This document shows, in pieces, positions 46,092 to 57,338 of a stretch of 64,000 nt of DNA. Position numbers and translations under genes: made by a program. The notes beneath the pieces are model-generated. The model was not told where the DNA came from. It worked only from the letters and a program-made list of their open reading frames with translations, and made no database searches. The DNA comes from Planctomycetota bacterium (GTDB lineage Bacteria > Planctomycetota > UBA1135), in NCBI GenBank assembly GCA_021776925.1, contig JAJFFB010000170.1, positions 42,115 through 106,114 of the forward strand, written 5' to 3'. Numbering within the stretch: position 1 is the first letter of the stretch; each line of letters opens with the position of its first letter.

Positions 46092-46996
46092 GAACTTTCT
46101 CCGAGCGCCTTTGGCAAGCCGTCGACGCCAAGAAAACGCCGGCCATGGTGGGGCTGGACCCGCGTCCCGATCATTTCCCGGAACCCTTTCGCAGTGCCGC
46201 TGCCGCTGGCGAGGCCGAGGCGGCGCGCGCCACCGCCGACTTCCATCGCGAACTGCTCGACGTGCTCGCGCCCAAAGTTGCGGTGATCAAACCGCAAGCG
46301 GCCTTCTTTGAAGTGCTCGGCGCAGCCGGTTTCGCCGCGCTCGCCGACGCCGTCGAGGCGTGCCGCGAACGCGAGCTGTTGGTGGTCATGGACGCCAAGC
46401 GCGGCGACATCGGGTCGACCTCAACCGCCTACGCCGACGCCTTCCTCAATCCCGACACCCCCTTTCCGGCCGCCGACGCGCTGACCGTCAATCCCTATCT
46501 GGGTGAAGACGCGTGCCAGCCCTTTCTCGAAGTCGCCGACCGCGTCGGTGCCGGACTGTTCTTCCTGGTGCGCACCTCGAACCCGGGCGCCGGCCTGTTC
46601 CAGGACCTCGGTCAGCCGAGCCTCTCGGAACACGTCGCCGCCGCCGTACACCGCTGGGGCGAATCCCGTCGCGACGCCCACGGCTGGTCGTCGGTCGGCG
46701 CGGTGGTCGGTGCCACGCGGCCCGCCGAGCTCGCGGACTATCGCGCGCGCATGCCGCACACGCCCTGGCTGCTGCCCGGTTTTGGCTTTCAGGGCGGCAC
46801 CGCCGAGGGCCTCGAGGCCGCCTTCGACGCGCACGGCCACGGCGCGGTGGTCAACTCCAGCCGCGGCATCCTGTGGGCGCACGAGCGCCAAGACCTGCAG
46901 CACCTGGGCGATTGGCAGGCGCGCACCGACTGCGCAGTCGACGAGATGATCGCCGCGTTGCGCCCGGTGCAGGATGCGGCCCGCGCCGCGACGTGA
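46088..46996 (+). CDS. pyrF: Orotidine 5'-phosphate decarboxylase (type 2)
   Basis: PAMVGLDPRPDHFPE, VVMDAKRGDIGSTSTAYADAFL, FFLVRTSNPGAG, AVVGATRPAELADYRARMPHTPWLLPGFGFQGG. Confidence 0.94.
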   Translation: MRTFSERLWQAVDAKKTPAMVGLDPRPDHFPEPFRSAAAAGEAEAARATADFHRELLDVLAPKVAVIKPQAAFFEVLGAAGFAALADAVEACRERELLVVMDAKRGDIGSTSTAYADAFLNPDTPFPAADALTVNPYLGEDACQPFLEVADRVGAGLFFLVRTSNPGAGLFQDLGQPSLSEHVAAAVHRWGESRRDAHGWSSVGAVVGATRPAELADYRARMPHTPWLLPGFGFQGGTAEGLEAAFDAHGHGAVVNSSRGILWAHERQDLQHLGDWQARTDCAVDEMIAALRPVQDAARAAT

Positions 46997-48092
46997 GCGC
47001 ATGCCCGGCCAGTCTCCGCAGCAAGACCGCACATGCGGCCGGCGCCTGATCCTGCGCCAGGCGCCGGCTTTCGCCGGAGGTTCCTTGGGCATGCTCAACC
47101 GCTGCCTGTGGTTGCTGCACCGCGCCGCCAAGGAGAATGCATCTGCGCTGCTGGTGCTCGACGAGTCGTGCGCCGCCGACGGCGATGACACCTTGCGCGC
47201 CCTCGACGCCAAGGGCAATTGGCTGCGCCTGCCGGGCACGCCCGCGCTCGGCTGCAGCGCCGCCGAGCGCGCCGCCCTTTTCGCCGCCGCCCTCGACCGC
47301 ATGCCCGGGACCGCCGAAGCCGGTCCCGCCCTCGAACGCCTGCTGCCCCCTGCCGGCATGCCCTGGCTCGACGCCGCAGTCGCCCTGTGGTCGCAACTGC
47401 TCGGCGGCAGCGGCGGGAAAAGTGACCGCAGGGATAACGGAGGCCGCAGCGGGGGGGGCGGCGGCAGCAGCAGCGGAACTGCGGGCGGCGGCGGCGGCTT
47501 GAGGGTTGTGCGAGCCGGGGATTTCCAGGCCAGGCCCGAAGATCGCGCGCTGGACCTCACCACGATGCCGACGGTGGTGTGGATGGGCCCGCGACACTTC
47601 CAGGCGCTGGCCGAACTAGGCCTCGAGGCCGGCGACGCGCTGGCCGGAGAGGACGCGCTGCTGCACAAGGTGAAGCAGCGCGATGGCAGCCGCACCCACC
47701 TGGCCGGCGCTGCGCTGGCCGCCGATTTCGAGCGCGGTCTGGCGCAGTTGCGCCAGGCGATCCTGAGCGAAGGTCCCGGCCTGCTCGGCTCGTGGGCGCG
47801 CCTGCGCCGCACTGGCAAACGCGCGCTGCGCGATCATCAGCACGCCGCCGAGCGCTTTCACCGCAACCGCCGTGGTATCCGCGGCAGCCGCGTGCACGCC
47901 CTGGCGCAGGCGGTGCGGCCGGGCGGCGGGGTGCAGTCCGAATGCCTCGGCCTGGTGTGCGCCGCAGCCTTGTTCCGGCTGGATCTTGACCGCCTCGTGG
48001 AACACTGCCAATTGTTTCACGGCGCCGGCCCACAAGACACCGTCATAGTGAATGCCGAGAGTGGGATTTGCCTATGCCAATCGCTATCCTGA
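46974..48092 (+). CDS. Hypothetical protein, possibly a divergent BshC-like (bacillithiol synthase) C-terminal region
   Basis: 373 aa; C-terminal AERFHRNRRGIRGSRVHALAQAVRPGGGVQSECLGLVCAAALFRLDLDRLVEH loosely like the BshC C-terminus; internal poly-Gly/Ser linker. Assignment weak. Confidence 0.4.
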   Translation: MRPAPRRERMPGQSPQQDRTCGRRLILRQAPAFAGGSLGMLNRCLWLLHRAAKENASALLVLDESCAADGDDTLRALDAKGNWLRLPGTPALGCSAAERAALFAAALDRMPGTAEAGPALERLLPPAGMPWLDAAVALWSQLLGGSGGKSDRRDNGGRSGGGGGSSSGTAGGGGGLRVVRAGDFQARPEDRALDLTTMPTVVWMGPRHFQALAELGLEAGDALAGEDALLHKVKQRDGSRTHLAGAALAADFERGLAQLRQAILSEGPGLLGSWARLRRTGKRALRDHQHAAERFHRNRRGIRGSRVHALAQAVRPGGGVQSECLGLVCAAALFRLDLDRLVEHCQLFHGAGPQDTVIVNAESGICLCQSLS

Positions 48093-48096
48093 TCTC

Positions 48097-49029
48097 GTGC
48101 AGGTCATCTCCGTGATCAACCAAAAGGGCGGGGTCGGCAAGACCACCACCGTTTCCAATCTCGGCGCCGCGCTGGCCCTCGCCGGCCACCGCATCCTGCT
48201 GATCGACCTCGACCCACAGGCGCACCTGTCGATCGCTTTCGACCGCATGCCGGATCCGGGCGACCCCTCGGTCTACACCATGCTGGCCGGCGCCCACAGC
48301 CTGGTCGACGTGATCCAGCCGACCTCGATCGAGGCTTTGTCGATCGCGCCGACCAACCTCGACCTGACCGGCTCGGAACAGGAGTTCTCGGCCGAGATCG
48401 GGCGCGAGATCCTGTTGCGCGACGCCTTGTACAAGCTCGAGGAGCTTGAAGACCCGCCCGAAGTCGTGCTGCTCGACTGCCCTCCGGCGCTGGGCCTGCT
48501 GTCGCTCAACGCACTATGCGCTTCCAAGTCGGTCATTATCCCGGTACAGGCCGAGTTCTTCGCTCTGCAAGGGATGGCGCAATTGCACGACGTGCTCGAG
48601 CGCGTCAAGCGGCGCCTGAATCCGGACCTCGACCTGGTCGGCATCCTGGTTGGCATGTACACCAAACAGCGCAATCTGTCGCGCGAGGTGGTGGCCGAGC
48701 TGCGCAATCACTTCGGCGAGGTGGTCTTCGACACGCTGGTGCGGGTCAACGTGCGCCTGGCCGAGGCCCCCAGCCACGGCATGACGATCTTCGAGTACGA
48801 CCGCAACTGCGCCGGCGCCGAAGACTTCCGTGCGGTCGCCGCCGAGCTGGCGGTGCGCCTGGGCCTGAGCGCCCGCAGGCGCCAGGCCAGTGCAGACGAG
48901 GCCCCGCCCGCAATCGTCGAACTGGTCGACCACGTGCTCAAGCCGCCCATGCCACCGCAAGTGGTGCCGCCCCTTGAGGCTCCGTCGACGGCCACCGAAA
49001 CCGTGGGGGACCGCGGTGGCGAAGACTAG
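48097..49029 (+). CDS. parA: ParA/Soj chromosome partitioning ATPase
   Basis: VISVINQKGGVGKTTTVSNLGAALALAGHRILLIDLDPQAHLS, VLLDCPPALGLLSLNAL; GTG start. Confidence 0.95.
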   Translation: MQVISVINQKGGVGKTTTVSNLGAALALAGHRILLIDLDPQAHLSIAFDRMPDPGDPSVYTMLAGAHSLVDVIQPTSIEALSIAPTNLDLTGSEQEFSAEIGREILLRDALYKLEELEDPPEVVLLDCPPALGLLSLNALCASKSVIIPVQAEFFALQGMAQLHDVLERVKRRLNPDLDLVGILVGMYTKQRNLSREVVAELRNHFGEVVFDTLVRVNVRLAEAPSHGMTIFEYDRNCAGAEDFRAVAAELAVRLGLSARRRQASADEAPPAIVELVDHVLKPPMPPQVVPPLEAPSTATETVGDRGGED

Positions 49030-50206
49030 CCTTTATTTCGACGCCAACGCCGACACCGTGGTGCGCCCGGAGGCGCTCGCCGCGCTGATCCAGGCGGAAC
49101 GCGAGACCCCCTACAACCCGGCGTCGCTGCACCGGCCGGGGCGCCGCGCGCAGGGCGTGCTCGAAGACGCGCGCACCCAGGTCGCGCGCCTGCTCGGCTG
49201 CGAGGACCGCGACGTGGTCTTCACCAGCGGCGCCACCGAAGCCTGCAACCTGGCCCTGTTCGGCATGGTGCGCGGCCAGGCCGCCGCGGCCGCCGCGCCA
49301 CTGCGTCTGTTGAGCAGCCCGAGCGAGCATCCGGCGGTGCTCGGTCCGCTGCGCATGCTGCAGGCCGAAGGGCACCACCTGCAGCTGCTGCCGGTCGACC
49401 GCCATGGGGGCGTGCCCCAGGCCGCGCTGAGCGAGGCCCTGGAAGCCGGCGCCGACCTCGTCGCTCTGCAGTGGGCCAACAACGAGACCGGGGTGGTGCA
49501 GCCTCTCGAGGTGGTCGCCGAGCACGCCGCATCCGCCACCAACTTCTTCTGCGACGCCGTGCAGGGGCTCGGCAAGCTGCCCTTGCCGGCGGCATTGCAG
49601 AGCGCCGACTGCTATGCGCTTTCTGGACATAAGTTCGGTGCACCAAAGGGGATCGGCGTGTTGATCGAGCGCGGCAGCGGCCTCCTTGAGCCGCTCCTTG
49701 GGGGCGGCGGACAGCAACGTGGGCGACGCCCTGGCACCGAGGCCCCGGCTCTGGCGGCGGCCTTCGCCTGTGCGCTGGACCTGGCACTCGCCGAGCAACA
49801 GTCCTATGCCACCACCGCCCGCGCCTGCGGCGAGGCCTTCTGGCTCGCCCTGACCGGCGGCCTGCACAGCGCCTGCCCAGGCGCTCCGCGGCCGCTCGCC
49901 AATCATCCGCAGGGGCCAGAACGAGCCTTGCCCAACACCCTGTGCATCAGTTTTCCAGGGCTCGACGGGCGCCTGCTGATGCCCGCCTGCGACGCCACAC
50001 GAATCGCCGTATCGACTGGTTCGGCCTGCTCTTCGGGCGCTCCCACCCCCTCCTCCGTGCTCCTCGCTGCGGGCCTTAGCGAAGACCTGGCACGGGCCAC
50101 TTTGCGTATTTCCATGGACCACCTTTGCACCCCGGCCTATGCCCTTGAGGGGGGGGCTCGCCTGGCCGGCGCGGTCGCGCGCCTTTACGAACTTGCAATT
50201 GGTTAG
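49016..50206 (+). CDS. Cysteine desulfurase (NifS/IscS family)
   Basis: LYFDANADTVVRPE, NPASLHRPGRRAQ, VFTSGATEACNLALFG, ALSGHKFGAPKGIGVL, ISTGSACSSG-type VSTGSACSSGAPTPSSVL; GTG start. Confidence 0.93.
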   Translation: MAKTSLYFDANADTVVRPEALAALIQAERETPYNPASLHRPGRRAQGVLEDARTQVARLLGCEDRDVVFTSGATEACNLALFGMVRGQAAAAAAPLRLLSSPSEHPAVLGPLRMLQAEGHHLQLLPVDRHGGVPQAALSEALEAGADLVALQWANNETGVVQPLEVVAEHAASATNFFCDAVQGLGKLPLPAALQSADCYALSGHKFGAPKGIGVLIERGSGLLEPLLGGGGQQRGRRPGTEAPALAAAFACALDLALAEQQSYATTARACGEAFWLALTGGLHSACPGAPRPLANHPQGPERALPNTLCISFPGLDGRLLMPACDATRIAVSTGSACSSGAPTPSSVLLAAGLSEDLARATLRISMDHLCTPAYALEGGARLAGAVARLYELAIG

Positions 50207-50239
50207 GCTTGCTCAGAGCGTGTTTTAGAGCAAGCCTAA
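50203..50239. repeat. Perfect 12 bp inverted repeat upstream of dnaA
   Basis: TTAGGCTTGCTC (50203-50214) and GAGCAAGCCTAA (50228-50239), 13 nt loop. Confidence 0.9.
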
Positions 50240-50351
50240 AAAAACTTGCTCGTCGCTTCGGCGACGGAGGGATAGGGTGTCCGGCACCTGACTTACGCCC
50301 CAAGTCATTTTCTTTTCGCTAGTTACACCCCCCCCCTCCCCTTCGTAGCTC

Positions 50352-51740
50352 GTGGCCAACAACTCCAACATTGACGACCTGCGCCTGGTTTGGGCCGAAG
50401 CCCTACCGCAACTGGAAAAATCCATTGGCTTCCCCGCCGTAGACAGCTGGCTGAGAAGCACCGAGCTCGCCGAACTCAAGGTGGAGCAAGCCACCCTGGT
50501 GGCGCCGAGCAATCTGCACGCCGAGCGGATTCGCAAACAATTCATCGACCCGGTGCGCAAAGTCCTCGGCGTTGCCTCGCTGATGGTGCGGGTCAAAGAG
50601 GGCCACGAGCCGACCAGGTTGCCGGCCGAGATCGCACCCGCGCGTAAGCACAAAAAAGCGGCGCCCACAGAGGTCGCGCCGGCCCCCTTCCGCGACGGCA
50701 ACGCGCCGGTCCTCAACAGCGATTACCACTTCGACCACTTCGTCGTCGGCCCGTGCAATCGTTTCGCTCACGCCGCCTGCCTGGGCGTGGCTGATCGGCC
50801 GGGAACCGCGTTCAATCCGCTGTTTCTGCACGGTTCGGTCGGTCTTGGCAAGACCCACCTGATGCAGGCTGTTTGTCACCGGCTCTTCGATGACGACCAG
50901 AATCTGTCCATCCTCTATCTCTCCTGCGAGCAGTTCATCAACCACTTCATCGGTTCGCTGCAGCAAGGTGACTTCGACGGCTTCCGCAACCGCTATCGCA
51001 GGGCCGACGTGCTGATCATCGACGACATCCAGATGCTCGCCAACAAGGACCGCACCCAGGAAGAATTCTTTCACACTTTCAACGCGCTGCACAACGCCCG
51101 CAAACAGATCGTTCTGTCGAGCGACGCGCCGCCCGAGGACATTCCTTCCCTACAGGAACGATTGGTCAGCCGCTTCAAGTGGGGCCTGGTCGCCGAGATC
51201 GAGCCGCCGTGCTTCGAGACGCGGGTCGCGATCCTCAATTCCAAGGCCGATTACATGGGCCTGGTGCTGCCCGATCCGGTGCTCAAGCTGATCGCCGAGC
51301 ACATCGAGAACAACGTGCGCGAACTCGAGGGCACCCTGACCAAGATCCAGGCGATGGCGGCGCTGACCAACCGCACCATCGACCTCGGCCTGGCGCGCGA
51401 GGTCATGGGCGCCACCCTGCGCCGCGCCAACCGACCGGTGCGCATCGACGACATCATCGATGTCACCACCGAGCGCTTCGGCGTCAAGCTCAACGAGCTG
51501 CAGTCGAAGACCCGACGCCATTCGGTGGTCTTTCCGCGCCAGATCTCAATGTTCCTGGCCCGCCAGTTGACCACCTTGTCCTACGCCGAGATCGGCGGCT
51601 TCTTCGGCGGCCGCGACCATTCGACCGTGGTCTATTCCTTCGAGCAGATCGAAGCAAGGCGCCGCGTCGACGCCGACTTCGCTATGACCGTGGCCGAACT
51701 CATCCGCGCGGTGCGCCAGCAGGCCGGATCGCATGACTGA
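50352..51740 (+). CDS. dnaA: Chromosomal replication initiator protein DnaA
   Basis: FVVGPCNRFAHAACLGVAD, LFLHGSVGLGKTHLMQAV, VLIIDDIQMLANKDRTQEEFFHTFNAL, domain IV LARQLTTLSYAEIGGFFGGRDHSTVVYSFEQIEA; GTG start. Confidence 0.97.
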   Translation: MANNSNIDDLRLVWAEALPQLEKSIGFPAVDSWLRSTELAELKVEQATLVAPSNLHAERIRKQFIDPVRKVLGVASLMVRVKEGHEPTRLPAEIAPARKHKKAAPTEVAPAPFRDGNAPVLNSDYHFDHFVVGPCNRFAHAACLGVADRPGTAFNPLFLHGSVGLGKTHLMQAVCHRLFDDDQNLSILYLSCEQFINHFIGSLQQGDFDGFRNRYRRADVLIIDDIQMLANKDRTQEEFFHTFNALHNARKQIVLSSDAPPEDIPSLQERLVSRFKWGLVAEIEPPCFETRVAILNSKADYMGLVLPDPVLKLIAEHIENNVRELEGTLTKIQAMAALTNRTIDLGLAREVMGATLRRANRPVRIDDIIDVTTERFGVKLNELQSKTRRHSVVFPRQISMFLARQLTTLSYAEIGGFFGGRDHSTVVYSFEQIEARRRVDADFAMTVAELIRAVRQQAGSHD

Positions 51741-52129
51741 TGCGCGCTCGAAACACCGCGCGCCGACCCCGGCCGCGCCCTCAAAAAGGGGTGCGGCCGC
51801 TCGCTTTTTCGGTGGAAAACACGTGGATTATCTGGGCAGGATGGGAGAGGAATCGGGGTACAAATCCAGCCTTTTCCACGGCCGATTCGCGACTGCGGCC
51901 AGCCTGTGGAATACTGGCATGGTTCTCCCCCGTTTGTCCCGCACCGCCCAACCGCCCGCCAACTGCGGAACGCCCCTCACCGCAATTCGTAAACCCAGAA
52001 CAACCATAGGCTTACGGTCCCCATTCGCAGCGTTTTCCGCAGCTTGGGCCGGCCTATACTGTGATGACGAACTCAGTTCATAGACCTTCCATCAAGACTT
52101 CGCCCCAGGCCCCCGGTACGGCCAGCGCC
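51741..52129. other. Candidate oriC (dnaA-dnaN intergenic region)
   Basis: 389 bp gap with degenerate DnaA-box-like sites GGTGGAAAA (51811), CGTGGATTA (51822), TTTTCCACG (51872), TGTGGAATA (51905). Confidence 0.5.
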
Positions 52130-53263
52130 ATGAAATTCCTGATCGACCGACTCGCCTTCCGCGACGCTCTGCAGCGCGTGGAAATGGCCATCGATCGGAA
52201 GCCCACGCGGCCGGCGCTTGGCGGGGTCCTGGTCGAGGCCAACAACGACTCGGTGCTGCTGATGGCGAGCGATCTCGACATCGCCGTGCGCTACCGCGCC
52301 GATCAGGTCCAGGTCGACCGCACTGGCTGGGCGGTGATCCCCGGCCGCGAGCTGGTCGAAATCGTCAAGGACCTCGAGGCCGAGACCGTGCAGGTCGAAC
52401 TGACCGAAGACAACCTGTGCAAGCTCAGCGCCGGCGAAGACGTGTGCCGACTGGTCACCCTGGAAAGCGGCGAGGCGCCCAACGAAGGCCCCGAGTCCTT
52501 CCCGGCGATCCCCGATCTCGAGGGCGAGGCGAGCTTGACCATCGACAAGAACGATTTCTTGCTGATGGTCCACTCAACGCGTTTTGCCACCTCGCGCGTT
52601 CACGACAGCCGCTTCGCCACCGAGGGCGTGCTGATCGACATGCAGGGCAACGAGGTCACCCTGGTGGGCACCGATGGCCGTCGCCTGGCGTGCATCCGGC
52701 GTACTTCGCTGACCCACCAGGAGGACCGCCAGCGCGCAGTGCTGCTGCCCAAGGTGCTCGATCAGCTCGCGCGCTACGGCCAGGACGAAGAGGGCGACGA
52801 GCTCGAGGTCTTCTTCCTCGGCAACCTGATCGGTTTCCGCATCGGCAAGCTGCAGTCCTTCGGCCGCGTGCTCGACCGCGAGTTCCCGAGCTACGACAAC
52901 GTGATTCCGAAAGAGGGTCGCCACCGGGTGCGCGCGCACCGCGAATCCTTGTCGAAGAAGCTGCGTCTGGCCAGCCACCTGACCCAGGACGCCGCCGCGG
53001 TGGTGCGCTTGAAGGTCTCTGCCGATCGCATGGAGGTGCTGGCCGAAAGCGAGGGGCGCGGCCGCGCCAATGCGGCGCTCGAAGTCGATTACGTCGGCGA
53101 AGGTCTGAGCGCGGCGTTCAACCCGGCCTTCCTGCTCGAGGGTCTGAAGGCCGCGCATAGCGAGCAGGTCGAACTGCAGATGGAAGACGCCAACCGGCCG
53201 GCCAAGTTCGTGCTCGGCGATGGTTTCGATTACGTGGTCATGCCGTTGAGCACGGCGAACTGA
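52130..53263 (+). CDS. dnaN: DNA polymerase III beta subunit (sliding clamp)
   Basis: MKFLIDRLAFRDALQRVEMAIDRKPTRPALGGVLVEA, LLMASDLDIAVRY, TDGRRLACIR, C-terminal DYVVMPLS. Confidence 0.96.
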   Translation: MKFLIDRLAFRDALQRVEMAIDRKPTRPALGGVLVEANNDSVLLMASDLDIAVRYRADQVQVDRTGWAVIPGRELVEIVKDLEAETVQVELTEDNLCKLSAGEDVCRLVTLESGEAPNEGPESFPAIPDLEGEASLTIDKNDFLLMVHSTRFATSRVHDSRFATEGVLIDMQGNEVTLVGTDGRRLACIRRTSLTHQEDRQRAVLLPKVLDQLARYGQDEEGDELEVFFLGNLIGFRIGKLQSFGRVLDREFPSYDNVIPKEGRHRVRAHRESLSKKLRLASHLTQDAAAVVRLKVSADRMEVLAESEGRGRANAALEVDYVGEGLSAAFNPAFLLEGLKAAHSEQVELQMEDANRPAKFVLGDGFDYVVMPLSTAN

Positions 53264-53264
53264 G

Positions 53265-56076
<2,812 letters not shown>

Positions 56077-56109
56077 CCGCGCCCGGGGTGACGGGGTTGG
56101 GCGGCTGGA

Positions 56110-57237
56110 TCACCAGGTGACGACGAAGGGTGGCATGACCTGGTCGACGCTGTTCTTGCGCAGCGGCCACTCGTTGCGCGTGGTAGTGCGGATCGGCTCG
56201 TAGTCGAACAACGCCAGGTTGCGCCCGTCGATGCTGCGGAAGGTGCCGGCGCTGAAGTGGACGAAGTTGGGGCCGTCCCAGCCGACGAAGTGCGACGCGT
56301 ATTCCGAGGCGATGTAGCGCCCGATCTCGACGCCGTGCTCACGGAACAGGCGGTGCGCGGAACGCGCGCGCAGCGGCCGCAGCAGTTCCGGCAGCAGTCG
56401 CTCGCCGTCGGGGTCGAGGTCGGCGGCGCGCATGATCCAGGCGAAGGGGATCACGTCGTGGTCTTGGTATTCGGCGCGCACGCACATTTCGTGCAGCCCT
56501 TCCAGGCCGATGCGCTCGACGATGCGCAACACCAGAAAGGTGCCGAGCCGTTGCAGGCCGGCGCGCAGCTCAGGGTAGGGGCCGATGTCGAGCAGGCCGA
56601 GGTAGAAGGGCAGGTCGCTCGGCTGCCAGATCTGTTCGGGCGAGTTGCCCTTTTCGCCCAGCCACTTCATTTCGATCTGGTCGTCTTCCTGGCGTTCGGC
56701 GCGGGCGAAGAACAGACCGGCCTGGTCGTAGCCGTAGAGCGCGGCGGCGCCCATGTGCACCTGCAGCATGCGCACCGGCTTGAGCTGCGGCGCCGACAGC
56801 GACCCCATGTACTCGCACAGCCCCTCTTCGAGCACGCCGCCGAGGGTGTTCCATTCGGGGCCGAGCAGCGCGTGGGTCAGCTCGTGCGCCAGCACCCAGT
56901 CGAGCTTGTGGGTGTCGGGCACCTGGATCAGCTTGGCGTCGCCGCCGACGCTGTAGGTGATGCCGCCCATCGGGTGGCCGATGTTGAAGGGGTCGGGGAT
57001 TTCGTCCTGGTCGACCAGCCAGATGTCGACGCGTTCGTCCGCTTTGGAGCCGGGCAGGCCGAGCTGGATCGAGGGCGCGATGCGCATCCAGCTGTCGACC
57101 AGGCGGCTGGCGGCGTCGGGCGAATTGCCGAAGGCGGTGCCGAGCGGCGTTTGTAGCGAATGCTCCGGCGCCGCAGGCATCCAGGTGCTGCAGCTGCCGA
57201 GCAGCAGGAGGACAGGCAGTAGGTGGCGCACGCTCAT
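56110..57237 (-). CDS. Predicted lipoprotein with HExxH metallopeptidase-like motif
   Basis: MSVRHLLPVLLLLGSCSTW lipobox; VLAHELTHALLGPEWNTLGGVLEEGLCEYMGS (HELTH plus downstream Glu). Confidence 0.75.
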   Translation of the reverse strand: MSVRHLLPVLLLLGSCSTWMPAAPEHSLQTPLGTAFGNSPDAASRLVDSWMRIAPSIQLGLPGSKADERVDIWLVDQDEIPDPFNIGHPMGGITYSVGGDAKLIQVPDTHKLDWVLAHELTHALLGPEWNTLGGVLEEGLCEYMGSLSAPQLKPVRMLQVHMGAAALYGYDQAGLFFARAERQEDDQIEMKWLGEKGNSPEQIWQPSDLPFYLGLLDIGPYPELRAGLQRLGTFLVLRIVERIGLEGLHEMCVRAEYQDHDVIPFAWIMRAADLDPDGERLLPELLRPLRARSAHRLFREHGVEIGRYIASEYASHFVGWDGPNFVHFSAGTFRSIDGRNLALFDYEPIRTTTRNEWPLRKNSVDQVMPPFVVTW

Positions 57238-57338
57238 TCCCGTACGCACCCTATCGTCCATAGTCGCAGGAAGTTTCAAGCACTCCGGAGACGGTCGCTG
57301 ATGGGGGGGGTGTTCTTGGGCCGCGGCCACGCCGCCGG

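Noticed and set aside
48010-48026. TGTTTCACGG resembling a second parS upstream of parA
   Set aside because: Only the left half matches; no palindromic right arm.
50203-50246. Rho-independent terminator for the cysteine desulfurase gene
   Set aside because: Stem is perfect but is followed by an A-run on the plus strand and not preceded by A-run for the minus strand, so no U-tract in either transcript.
51733-52083. 116 aa ORF in the dnaA-dnaN gap
   Set aside because: Covers the presumptive origin, no homology-like features, overlaps dnaN upstream region; probably chance.
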